The translations under genes were made by a program, and so were the position numbers. A model generated the notes under the pieces. The model worked only from the letters and a program-made list of their open reading frames with translations. It searched no databases and was not told where the DNA came from. From assembly GCF_003797125.1 (NCBI RefSeq), contig NZ_RKKE01000001.1, positions 372,001 to 436,000 on the forward strand: a stretch of 64,000 bases of DNA. Reading direction: 5' to 3'. Position 1 is the first letter of the stretch; the number at the start of each line of letters is the position of its first letter. This DNA is from Shewanella frigidimarina. GTDB taxonomy: Bacteria > Pseudomonadota > Gammaproteobacteria > Enterobacterales > Shewanellaceae. Below, piece by piece: positions 1 through 7,390 of the stretch.

Positions 1-789
1 CAGTACGCTCTGGTGAATGTGCATCGCGCTGCCAGGCTCATCAGTAACGGGCTTAGCCATAAAGGTGGCACACACATCATGCTTTAATGCGGCTTCTTTC
101 AATGTGCGTTTAAAAATGAACACCTGATCGGCTAATGACAATGCATTACCATGGCTGAAATTAATCTCCATTTGTGCAGGACCATCTTCATGGATCAAGG
201 TATCAATATCTAACCCTTGGATTTCACACCAGTCATACATGTCTTCAAACAGAGGATCGTATTCGTTAGCAGCATCGATAGAGAAAGACTGACGGCCAGC
301 TTCAGGACGACCAGAGCGACCAATAGGTGGTTTAAGTGGTAAATCATGATCGTCAGAACGTTTAGTCAGATAAAATTCCATTTCTGGCGCAATAACGGGT
401 TCCCAACCTTTATCTTCATAAAGCTTAAGTACTTTCTTCAACACATTACGCGGTGACAATTCAATTGGGTTACCCATACGATCATAACAATCGTGAATAA
501 CCTGCGCGGTAGCTTCAACAGTCCATGGCAACATAAACACGGCATTTTCGTCTGGAACACAGACAAAATCGATATCGGCATCATCGAGAAGTTGATAATA
601 AACCTCATCATCAATGAAATCTCCAGTGACTGTTTGCAATAGCACGCTCTCAGGTAAACGCATGCCTTTTTCTGATACAAACTTATCTACTGGAGCAATT
701 TTACCACGTGCGATACCAGTCATATCACTGATAACACATTCTACTTCGGTAATTTTTTTGTCTTTTAAAAAAGCGATTAACTTATCCAT
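1..789 (-). CDS. puuA: Gamma-glutamylputrescine synthetase, 3' part missing
   Basis: A glutamine-synthetase-family enzyme that joins glutamate to putrescine using ATP, the first step of the Puu pathway. The frame is open from an ATG at 789 down to base 1, giving 263 residues of an expected 450 or so; the C-terminal half lies outside the window. Translation shows MDKLIAFLKD at the start, the metal-binding stretch EMEFYL, then HEDGPAQMEINF and MAKPVTDEPGS, typical of the GS catalytic barrel. Only 2 nt separate it from the stop of puuD, and a GTGAG ribosome site lies inside the puuD end, so the two are probably co-translated as puuD-puuA. A general GS-like gamma-glutamylamide ligase is possible, but the puuD/puuR/puuB neighbours make PuuA the best call. 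Confidence 0.9.
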   Translation of the reverse strand, partial: MDKLIAFLKDKKITEVECVISDMTGIARGKIAPVDKFVSEKGMRLPESVLLQTVTGDFIDDEVYYQLLDDADIDFVCVPDENAVFMLPWTVEATAQVIHDCYDRMGNPIELSPRNVLKKVLKLYEDKGWEPVIAPEMEFYLTKRSDDHDLPLKPPIGRSGRPEAGRQSFSIDAANEYDPLFEDMYDWCEIQGLDIDTLIHEDGPAQMEINFSHGNALSLADQVFIFKRTLKEAALKHDVCATFMAKPVTDEPGSAMHIHQSVL

Positions 790-791
790 TT

Positions 792-1556
792 TTATCTCAC
801 TTGTGTTGCCGCATGTTGTCTACAGGCTTGTCCGAATGCTTCGAAAATTGCAGTGTAGAATGCATTTTCGGTTACTTTCCATTCTGGATGCCATTGGACT
901 CCTAATGCAAAATTTTTAGCATTTTTAACAGAAAATGCTTCTACTAATCCGTCTGGAGCGAATGCTTCTGGCTGTAACCCCTCACCTAGACGCTCCACGC
1001 CTTGAGTATGAACAGAGTTAACCTCTGCTGTGTCACAGCCCCATGCATCGTGAAGGAGCCCGCCAGCAACCAGGTTAACTGGATGCGAAATACCATATTG
1101 CACATCTAATGGGGCTTTCTTATCTTCACGATGTTCAATATACGTGCCTACTTCGTGTAGTTTCTGGTACAAACTGCCACCGTACACTACGTTCATTTCT
1201 TGAAAACCACGGCAAATACCTAATACAGGGATCCCGGCATCAATTGCGGCTTTTATCAGCGGTAAAGTTATTGCGTCACGCTTAGGATCATGATGGGTTC
1301 CATGCTCACTAGCAGGACCTTGGTAATGATGAGGTTCAACATTCGATGGTGAACCCGTAAAAAGGATACCGTCGAGACGAGCAAGAATAGCTTCAATTGG
1401 CGCATCGACGCCAAGTGATGGGATAACTAAGGGGAATCCTTTAGCGCCATTAACCACACTCAATAAATATTTTTCACCCACTATGTTAAATGGATGAAGA
1501 CCAATTTGCTGATTGCACGCTACTACCCCGATGAGGGGAAGACCTGACAGAGACAT
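792..1556 (-). CDS. puuD: Gamma-glutamyl-GABA hydrolase
   Basis: A class I glutamine-amidotransferase-like hydrolase of 254 aa that splits gamma-glutamyl-GABA into glutamate and GABA, the last step of the Puu route. The catalytic triad is visible: the nucleophile Cys115 in GICRG, and His223 and Glu225 in QWHPE. Length fits the PuuD family. It is the first gene of a minus-strand pair with puuA, and a 444-nt leader upstream separates it from puuR. That leader contains the AACACTTTA motif shared with the other puu promoters. Family assignment is firm; substrate is inferred from the neighbours. Confidence 0.93.
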   Translation of the reverse strand: MSLSGLPLIGVVACNQQIGLHPFNIVGEKYLLSVVNGAKGFPLVIPSLGVDAPIEAILARLDGILFTGSPSNVEPHHYQGPASEHGTHHDPKRDAITLPLIKAAIDAGIPVLGICRGFQEMNVVYGGSLYQKLHEVGTYIEHREDKKAPLDVQYGISHPVNLVAGGLLHDAWGCDTAEVNSVHTQGVERLGEGLQPEAFAPDGLVEAFSVKNAKNFALGVQWHPEWKVTENAFYTAIFEAFGQACRQHAATQVR

Positions 1557-1688
1557 ATCTCACCTTTAGCAAAGAATGTGATGAACTTATTGTTTTACGT
1601 GTTCATTTTTTCACACACTACACGGATTTTTTTAGCTAGGCAAGAGGATAACTGATGATAAAAACAACTTTTAATGAAAATAAATTAA

Positions 1689-1697
1689 AACACTTTA
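1689..1697 (+). promoter_or_regulatory. AACACTTTA motif upstream of puuD
   Basis: This 9-mer also occurs in the puuR-puuB and puuC-aminotransferase intergenic regions. It sits about 130 nt upstream of the puuD start. Binding by PuuR is inferred from this distribution only. Confidence 0.5.
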
Positions 1698-1913
1698 AAA
1701 ACAAACTAGTAACTTTAAATTAACCGTAATACATAAAAATATATTCCGAGTTACTTTAATTAGATTTCACTAAAAAATGCGCCAAAATGGGGAGGCAATG
1801 CACAAAAAAAGGGAATTTATTGCTTAATATTCTTTACACAAACCAATAATCTCATGCTAGGAAGTTACACGACAACAACTAAAATAGAGCAAATGGTAAT
1901 CTTTTTAGGGGGC

Positions 1914-1952
1914 GGGAATAGCAAGGTTGATTGATTACCTTGCCTTATTCCC
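1914..1952 (-). other. Imperfect hairpin downstream of puuR
   Basis: The arms GGGAATA-GCAAGGT and ACCTTGCC-TTATTCCC can pair over about 14 bp with a 9-nt loop. It lies about 50 nt beyond the puuR stop. There is no T-run after it on the minus strand, so it may be an mRNA 3'-end structure rather than an intrinsic terminator. Confidence 0.4.
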
Positions 1953-2000
1953 TGAATAAAATCATTGGATATAAGCAGACATAAATGAGATGAGAAATGA

Positions 2001-2549
2001 TTAAAAATCAGCTGGCGTAGTCGCGCTAGTGAGCTTGCAAGGTTCATCAAATGGGTTACGAAATCGATGAGGTTGTTCACTATTAAAATAGTAACTGTCG
2101 CCTTTTTCGAGGATAAAAACCTCTTCGCCAACAGTAAGCTCAAGCTTGCCTTCTATAATGATGCCACCTTCCTCACCCTTATGTTGCAGCATTTCAGCGC
2201 CAGTATCAGCATTGACAGGATATGTTTCACTCATTACCGACATCGCACGGTTTGGGTAATCACGACCAATAAGCTTGTAGACTAATTCGCCAGTACCGAT
2301 GTCCAGTAACTCATTACCTCGATAAACCACTTTTTGGTCACCGATAGAGCCATCATCAATAGAGAAAAAATCGACTAAGGACATCGGGATCCCTGCGAGT
2401 ACCTTTTTAAGTGAACTCACTGATGGGCTAACACTATTTTTCTCAATCATTGAAATTGTACTGTTGGTAACCCCTGCACGCTTGGCTAACTCACGTTGAG
2501 ATAATCCTTTCAATTTACGAACAGCTTTTAGGCTTGTACCAATATCCAA
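2001..2549 (-). CDS. puuR: Transcriptional regulator of putrescine catabolism
   Basis: A 182-aa XRE-family repressor with an N-terminal helix-turn-helix (about residues 6-60, with GLSQRELAKRAGVTNSTIS) and a C-terminal cupin domain (about 110-178), the PuuR architecture. PuuR proteins are about 185 aa. I set the start at a TTG codon at 2549 because AGGAG lies 8 nt before it and the product then begins at the conserved N-terminus. The upstream ATG at 2612 would add 21 unrelated residues and has no ribosome site. It is transcribed divergently from puuB, with a palindrome in its own promoter, consistent with autoregulation. Confidence 0.88.
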   Translation of the reverse strand: MDIGTSLKAVRKLKGLSQRELAKRAGVTNSTISMIEKNSVSPSVSSLKKVLAGIPMSLVDFFSIDDGSIGDQKVVYRGNELLDIGTGELVYKLIGRDYPNRAMSVMSETYPVNADTGAEMLQHKGEEGGIIIEGKLELTVGEEVFILEKGDSYYFNSEQPHRFRNPFDEPCKLTSATTPADF

Positions 2550-2588
2550 ATTCGTTCTCCTAGTAAATGTTGACCAATATCCTGCTGT

Positions 2589-2616
2589 TAAAGTGTTGCA
2601 GATTATTAACACTTTA
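2589..2616. promoter_or_regulatory. Perfect 9-bp palindrome, candidate PuuR operator
   Basis: TAAAGTGTT (2589-2597) and AACACTTTA (2608-2616) form a perfect inverted repeat with a 10-nt spacer, 40-67 nt upstream of the puuR TTG start and in the divergent promoter region with puuB. A degenerate half-site TAAGTGTT lies at 2683-2690. Operator function is inferred. Confidence 0.6.
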
Positions 2617-2782
2617 CCAAAAATCTGTATCCATTAAGCATGATAACTTACTTAAATCAAAGCAATTGTATTTTACACCAAATAAGTGTTAAATAAAATG
2701 CACACCATAGATGGCTTACATTGCATCTAACTATTCATTTTAAAGTTATTATTACAATTATAATCAATAGCTTGGAGCTTTT

Positions 2783-4090
2783 ATGTCGCATAAATCCCCA
2801 ATTCATAGCCAACACTACCCAGACTCCTTTTATGTTGCGACCGCCAAAGAGCTTTATCAGCATCCCAAGCTAACCGAAAACATTACTGTCGATGTGTGTA
2901 TTGTCGGCGGTGGATTTAGCGGGATTAATACCGCTATTGAACTCAGACAACGCGGTTACAGTGTTGCATTGCTCGAAGCTAAACGTATTGGCTGGGGCGC
3001 ATCTGGCCGAAATGGTGGTGAACTTATCCGTGGGATCGGCCATGACGCGAGCCAATTTCGAAATGAAATTGGTGATGAAGGTGTAAAATCGATTCAACAA
3101 ATGGGTTTTGAAGCGGTTGATATTGTCACCGAGCGCATTGCCGAGCACAAAATCGATTGCGACTTACACATGGGTTATTGTGATTTAGCCGTAAAGCCAA
3201 GGCACATGGATGATTTAGCGGCAGAATTTCAAGATCTGCAAGACCAAGGTTATCAAAAATCAATCAAGCTGCTTGATCGTTCACAAATTGGTGAAGTTAT
3301 CGGTTCAGACTTTTATCAAGGCGCCTTGGTCGATATGGGCAGCGGACACTTGCACCCACTTAATTTAGCCCTAGGCGAAGCGCGTGTCGCCCGCGAACTT
3401 GGCGCACAATTATTTGAATACAGCGCCGCAGAAAAAATCATTAAAGGCACTAAACCCAAAGTCATTACCGCTGAAGGCGAAGTAACTTGTGACTATCTAG
3501 TCATGGCAGGTAATGGTTATATCGGCAATAAATTAAGCCCTTTCCTTGGCGGGAAAGTGCTACCCACTGGTACTTATTTATTAGCTACAGAGCCATTAAC
3601 TGAGCAACAATGTGCCAGTATCATCCCGCAAAACATGGCATTTGCCGATATGCGCGTGGCGTTAGACTATTTCCATTTATCAGCAGACCGCCGTTTATTG
3701 TTTGGTGGTTTATGTACTTATTCTGGTAAAGACCCAAAAGACATTGAAGCCGAGTTAAGACCTAATCTTGAAAAAGTGTTCCCACAATTAAAAGGTATCA
3801 AAATTGATTATGAATGGGGCGGCATGATGGGTATCGGCGCCAACCGCATGCCGCAAATAGGCCGTTTACCTGATGCAGCCAACATCTACTTTGCTCAAGC
3901 CTATGCCGGACATGGGGTAAATGCTACGCATATGGCAGCAAGATTAATTGCTGAAGCCATTAGTCAGCAATCACAACGTATTGATGTGTTTAATGACATA
4001 AAACACATGACCTTCCCAGGCGGACCAATGTTGCGATCGCCATTGCTTGCAGCTGGAATGTTTTATCATAGGATGAAGGATTTGCTATAG
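2783..4090 (+). CDS. puuB: Gamma-glutamylputrescine oxidoreductase
   Basis: A 435-aa FAD-dependent oxidase of the DAO family that oxidises gamma-glutamylputrescine to the aminobutyraldehyde derivative. The N-terminus carries the Rossmann FAD signature GGGFSG (about 42-47), followed by an acidic strand end (LLEAKR) and WGASGRNGG, both typical of PuuB. The start has GGAG 7 nt upstream. Transcription is divergent from puuR, so the palindrome between them could control both. A 19-bp imperfect tandem duplication (4078-4115) overlaps the stop codon, and a repeat element begins 49 nt after the gene. Confidence 0.9.
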   Translation: MSHKSPIHSQHYPDSFYVATAKELYQHPKLTENITVDVCIVGGGFSGINTAIELRQRGYSVALLEAKRIGWGASGRNGGELIRGIGHDASQFRNEIGDEGVKSIQQMGFEAVDIVTERIAEHKIDCDLHMGYCDLAVKPRHMDDLAAEFQDLQDQGYQKSIKLLDRSQIGEVIGSDFYQGALVDMGSGHLHPLNLALGEARVARELGAQLFEYSAAEKIIKGTKPKVITAEGEVTCDYLVMAGNGYIGNKLSPFLGGKVLPTGTYLLATEPLTEQQCASIIPQNMAFADMRVALDYFHLSADRRLLFGGLCTYSGKDPKDIEAELRPNLEKVFPQLKGIKIDYEWGGMMGIGANRMPQIGRLPDAANIYFAQAYAGHGVNATHMAARLIAEAISQQSQRIDVFNDIKHMTFPGGPMLRSPLLAAGMFYHRMKDLL

Positions 4091-4114
4091 GTTGATGGAT
4101 TTGCTATGGGTTGG

Positions 4115-4140
4115 CAAAAGGGTCAACCTTTGTTCTTTTT
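4115..4140 (+). terminator. Probable intrinsic terminator after puuB
   Basis: CAAAAGGGT and AACCTTTG can form a short stem directly followed by TTCTTTTT. The stem has a bulge and is short, so efficiency is uncertain. Confidence 0.45.
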
Positions 4141-4490
4141 ATGGCCTACGGCCACTAACGTCGTGGCGCTTCGCCCACACCAGACTTTTCAAACTTCGTT
4201 TGAAGTAAGATCGCAAGGTTCCACCCTGCACAGGCCAAAAGGGAATCAACAGCAATCCCCTCTTGGATCACCCCTGCCGTTCCGGCAACATTTTCTGAAG
4301 AACGAAAAGGTCGCGACGGAAATTGATCCAGCTTTTAACTTCATCTTAGTGTTCTTCGGCCTTATTCGAAAATGCTAACGCTTCAGATGGGGCGTCCCTT
4401 CCCCTCCAAAGCTAGCCAGACATCCATGTCTGGGCTCACGTCATTTTCTTCAACGACCTAAAGTTCAGAGTTGAATTTGGGCATTTGAAA
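4139..4490 (-). repeat. Structured interspersed repeat, copy E1 (inverted)
   Basis: About 350 bp, similar over its length to E2 and E3 but on the opposite strand. In repeat orientation it runs from GCTTTCAAATGCC, through TCAACTCTGAACTT and GCATTTTCGAATAAGGC, to GCGCCACGACGTTAGTGGC and the terminal hairpin TGGCC-gta-GGCCA. Hairpin A (4416-4433, arms CCAGACAT/ATGTCTGG) and the 32-nt hairpin B (4235-4266) occupy the same places as in E2 and E3 but with different stem bases. An open frame that crosses it is not a gene. Confidence 0.85.
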
Positions 4491-4498
4491 GCTAAGAA

Positions 4499-4526
4499 TA
4501 ACTCGTTTTTGGACAGAAACGAGTTA
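4499..4526. other. 10-bp perfect hairpin beside E1
   Basis: TAACTCGTTT and AAACGAGTTA pair perfectly around an 8-nt loop, 9 nt outside the end of repeat E1. No T-run follows. A similar CGTTT/AAACG hairpin lies outside E2 at 5256-5286. Confidence 0.6.
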
Positions 4527-4573
4527 GTAACGAGCACTGTAAAAGGCGGGAAATAGCAAGGAACGAGCACAAG

Positions 4574-4996
4574 TTAACTACTTTGCTTAATAGCCTTTAT
4601 TAAATTTTTTGGATCGTTTGTACCCAGACAAACCGTTGTGCCATCTTTAAGTTTTAATTCAACAGCCGTTAGACCAGAAACATTATATAACCATCCGGTT
4701 GAGATTAACCGAATTCCAAGCCCATAGTACCATTTTGTTCTTATCTCTTGCGCAGACTCAATTTCAGATATCTTTATTGATTTATTCCAAAATTTTGGGC
4801 CAAAAAACCATTTTATCTCTCCATCTTCAACTTTGATTGTTAATGCTGAAAAAAGAATTGAAACCAAACCTACAATTAAATAAGCAAATCCAATCGGTTC
4901 GGTAGGTTGAGTTACCGAAGCAAAGATAAGCACTAATGTTACAACTCCCATAACAGAAAGCATCGCGATTCCAAGCTGAGTGTTTTTATACTGCAT
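4574..4996 (-). CDS. Small membrane protein, cassette-like, function unknown
   Basis: A 140-aa protein with two predicted membrane helices (about residues 8-29 and 34-52). A soluble C-terminal part of alternating beta strands follows (WFFGPKFW, KWYYGLGIRL, VELKLKDGTTVCL), which resembles bacterial PH-like domains. That resemblance is my reading and is not firm. The start has GGAG 8 nt upstream. An attC-like site lies 16 nt before the start codon and repeat E1 lies beyond the stop, so this looks like a captured gene cassette. No function can be assigned. Confidence 0.7.
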   Translation of the reverse strand: MQYKNTQLGIAMLSVMGVVTLVLIFASVTQPTEPIGFAYLIVGLVSILFSALTIKVEDGEIKWFFGPKFWNKSIKISEIESAQEIRTKWYYGLGIRLISTGWLYNVSGLTAVELKLKDGTTVCLGTNDPKNLIKAIKQSS

Positions 4997-5012
4997 GACA
5001 AGCTCCTTTTAC

Positions 5013-5072
5013 AGTTAACGTTTTAGTATTTATGCGTTGCGCTGTTTGCGACGCATAAATCGCTTGTTAGAT
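5013..5072 (-). other. attC-like integron recombination site
   Basis: On the minus strand a 60-bp segment begins with ATCTAAC, a full match to the R'' box RYYYAAC, and ends with GTTAACT, 6 of 7 to the R' box GTTRRRY. Between them are perfect 10-bp arms (ATTTATGCGT at 5028-5037, ACGCATAAAT at 5051-5060). The apex pairs imperfectly, as attC sites do. It lies directly upstream of the 4574-4996 gene. No integrase gene is in the window, so this would be a lone site. Confidence 0.6.
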
Positions 5073-5255
5073 CTGGGCGATGCCATATCTAACTTTAATC
5101 TGTATGTTTTATTCTATAGAAATTTGCTTTTTTACGGTAGTCATTTTTTATACCACACCTTGGCTAATCTTTTGTTATAATTGCATATTTAAGAAATGTT
5201 TTCGATATTATAGCTTTTATATTGCCCGGTTATGAGTTTACCCAGATATACCTTG

Positions 5256-5286
5256 CTGACACGTTTTGGGGCAATAAACGTGTCAG
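5256..5286. other. 11-bp perfect hairpin beside E2
   Basis: CTGACACGTTT and AAACGTGTCAG pair perfectly around a 9-nt loop, 22 nt before repeat E2. The inner CGTTT/AAACG pairs match the hairpin beside E1 while the outer pairs differ. Confidence 0.6.
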
Positions 5287-5308
5287 ATATACTGACTTTA
5301 AAAGGGAC

Positions 5309-5593
5309 AAATTCAACTCTGAACTTGAGGCCGTTGAAGAAAATAGCGTGAGCCCGACAGGACGTCAGGCTAGCTTTCGGTGGCCATGGATGGCCTATCG
5401 GAAGCGGTAGCATTTTCGAATAAGGCTGAGGCAGTTACCCAATAAAGTCAAAAGCTGGATCTACCCCATTGCGACCTTTTCGCTGTTTGAAAATGTTGCG
5501 GGGCGGCGGGGTGATCCAAGAGGGAACAGCCGTTGGTTTCCTTTTGGTCTGGTGTGGGTGAAGCGCCACGACGTTAGTGGCCGCAGGCCATAA
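5309..5593 (+). repeat. Structured interspersed repeat, copy E2
   Basis: About 285 bp, same family as E1 and E3, in plus orientation. It begins near ATTCAACTCTGAACTT and ends in GCGCCACGACGTTAGTGGC and the hairpin TGGCC-gca-GGCCA. Hairpin A (5352-5370) and hairpin B (5516-5547) are present with changed stem bases. It has an extra hairpin GGCCAT/ATGGCC at 5382-5395 and lacks the GCAGGGTGGAACCTTGC block found in E1 and E3. Confidence 0.85.
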
Positions 5594-6071
5594 CCTAAAC
5601 AAGCTTTGGGGCAAAGACGTGTTTCAAGGTGGCCTAGTGAATGACCGTAAATTGCACATAATTACTAAATCTCTACTACGTTCTGCCCCTGATAATGTTA
5701 AAATCTCCGCATCAGAATTACCGAGAAACTCAATGTTTATCCATCATGTTAACGGCATCGACTGGCTAGTGATCACAGCTTTTGAAGAACTGAAAACTAT
5801 GTTTATCGAAGAAGCCGGTACGATACCCTCTTGCTTCTCTACCGCCAGCGAATTGAACCTGGTTGATCAAGCAAAGCGAACTTATAGATATTTGCCTACT
5901 CTCAGCGGCGTAATCACCGATATCGGCACATATCAAAGACAGGGTAACGAAGAAGATTTGAACCCACAGCTTGCCTGCTTAGTTGAGGGGCGTGGTCGGG
6001 TATTTATCTATCACGGCGGCTTTGTAGCTTTTGTGGATGACGAGCAAACCTTTATTACCCGAATAGACTGA
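5577..6071 (+). CDS. Hypothetical protein between two repeats, possibly 5'-truncated
   Basis: An open frame of up to 164 aa. The longest version starts at a GTG inside the terminal hairpin of repeat E2, with no good ribosome site; the first internal ATG is at 5733. The composition is that of a real soluble protein (VNGIDWLVITAFEELKTMF, then a C-terminal FIYHGGFVAFVDDEQTF), with no membrane helix or signal peptide. I do not recognise the family. It ends about 75 nt before repeat E3, so it lies between two direct repeats. Either it is a cargo gene whose 5' end was replaced by the repeat, or translation begins inside the gene as annotated. Confidence 0.5.
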   Translation: MAAGHNLNKLWGKDVFQGGLVNDRKLHIITKSLLRSAPDNVKISASELPRNSMFIHHVNGIDWLVITAFEELKTMFIEEAGTIPSCFSTASELNLVDQAKRTYRYLPTLSGVITDIGTYQRQGNEEDLNPQLACLVEGRGRVFIYHGGFVAFVDDEQTFITRID

Positions 6072-6146
6072 AAATTATTCAGTAAGTTGAAATCGGCGAA
6101 TTGGCATCCCTAGCAAGGAATGGGGTATAAATGAGTTATGTATCTT

Positions 6147-6474
6147 GCTTTCAAATGCCTAAATTCAACTATGAACTTGAGGCCGTTGAAGAAAATGACG
6201 TGAGCTGGCCATGGACGGCCAGCTAGCTTTAGAGGGGAAGGGACGCCCCATCTGAAGCGTTAGCATTTTCGAATAAGGCCGAAGACGGTTAAATATGCGG
6301 CCAGAAACTGGATCAATTTCCGTCGCAATTTTTTCGCTGCTATTGTTTGGTTAAATAGCGAAAATGTTGCCGGAACGGCAGGGGTGATCCAAGAGGGGGT
6401 TGCTGTTGACCCCCTTTTGGCCCGTGCAGGGTGGAACCTTGCGATCTTAAGCGTTAGTGGCCGTAGGCCATAAA
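6147..6474 (+). repeat. Structured interspersed repeat, copy E3
   Basis: About 328 bp, the closest relative of E1 over most of its length, in plus orientation. It starts with GCTTTCAAATGCC and ends with GTTAGTGGC and the TGGCC-gta-GGCCA hairpin. Hairpin A has perfect 8-bp arms AGCTGGCC/GGCCAGCT (6203-6224). Hairpin B (6389-6420) has GGGGGT/ACCCCC arms. It also has an enlarged stem around 6330-6365 (TTTTCGCT/AGCGAAAA) where E1 and E2 have only TTTTC/GAAAA. Confidence 0.85.
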
Positions 6475-6506
6475 ACAAAAAATACCCACCAATTATTCAA
6501 TTGGCC

Positions 6507-7340
6507 CTACTCTATTGGAAGCGCAGCATCTCCGCCCCAAACTGCCCAAGAGCCATCATATAAAGCCGCTTGATGGTGTCCTGCTACATACGAAGCCAGA
6601 ATCAAAATACAGGCGGTAATTCCTGAACCGCAGCTAAACACCCGTTGAGCATTATTACTGGTATCTAAGCTAGCAAAAATTGTATGCAATTCACGGATAG
6701 ATTTCATTTTAAAACCGTTTAATACTTGTGCAAAAGGCAAGTTGAGTGAACCAGGAATATGACCGCCGCGCATGCCAACACGAGGTTCAGGGGTAGTGCC
6801 ATTAAACCGACCAGCTGCTCGCGCATCAATAATATCAACTTTGGCATGGCCAAGATGGGTTAACACAAACTCAGTATCGCACACCTTGTATTGCTGCAGG
6901 CGCCCTTTGATATCACCTGAGTCTGTTGCTGTCGCAAATTGACGTACTGTGTCTCGCCCTTCACTGCGCCACTGTGGTAAACCGCCATCGAGTACAAATA
7001 CTTTATCAAACCCCATTGCTTTAAAGGTCCACCACGCACGCGGTGCAGAATAAATGCCTTGGTCATCGTAAATAACTACGGTGCTGTTATGGCTTACGCC
7101 TAATGATTTAGCTGCAACAGTAAATTGTTCTTCCGTGGGCATAGCGTGAGTTTGTGGAGATTGATGATTGAAGAAAAGTTTATCTATTTGACACGATAAT
7201 GCACCAGGAATAACGTAAAGCTCATCATAAACAAGTGGTTCTTTTCCCAGCACAATTTCTATGCTGGCATCTAGTAATACAAGATCTGGGTCTTCTAAGT
7301 GTTGCGCTAACCAATCGGTGGTCACTAAAGGAAAATTCAC
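6507..7340 (-). CDS. sseA: 3-mercaptopyruvate sulfurtransferase (rhodanese family)
   Basis: A 277-aa protein of two tandem rhodanese domains that transfers sulfur from 3-mercaptopyruvate or thiosulfate to thiol acceptors in the cytoplasm. The catalytic loop CGSGITA (Cys about 237) matches the mercaptopyruvate-type loop CGSGVTA rather than the charged thiosulfate-type loop. The inactive N-terminal domain shows the usual GGLPQWRSEGR segment. Repeat E3 ends 32 nt from its stop codon. A VanZ-like gene lies 50 nt upstream on the same strand and may share its transcript. Confidence 0.88.
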   Translation of the reverse strand: MNFPLVTTDWLAQHLEDPDLVLLDASIEIVLGKEPLVYDELYVIPGALSCQIDKLFFNHQSPQTHAMPTEEQFTVAAKSLGVSHNSTVVIYDDQGIYSAPRAWWTFKAMGFDKVFVLDGGLPQWRSEGRDTVRQFATATDSGDIKGRLQQYKVCDTEFVLTHLGHAKVDIIDARAAGRFNGTTPEPRVGMRGGHIPGSLNLPFAQVLNGFKMKSIRELHTIFASLDTSNNAQRVFSCGSGITACILILASYVAGHHQAALYDGSWAVWGGDAALPIE

Positions 7341-7390
7341 ATTAAACCTCTCTTACAATTGATGGCAAATATTGATTGAAAATATTGATG

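Larger units (their letters stand above)
1557..2000. other. puuR-puuD intergenic region (444 nt)
   Basis: No convincing gene is seen. It is AT-rich and should contain the puuDA promoter reading leftwards. It holds one AACACTTTA motif (1689-1697) and, close to the puuR stop, an imperfect hairpin (1914-1952). Confidence 0.6.

Noticed and set aside
4106..4378. Open frame of 90 codons through repeat E1
   Set aside because: It lies within repeated DNA, and a frame in E3 (6260-6478) ends with the same residues only because the DNA is repeated. There is no ribosome site and no protein-like conservation.
5189..5413. Open frames on both strands over the 5' part of E2
   Set aside because: They cover hairpins and repeat sequence, lack ribosome sites and have no recognisable product.
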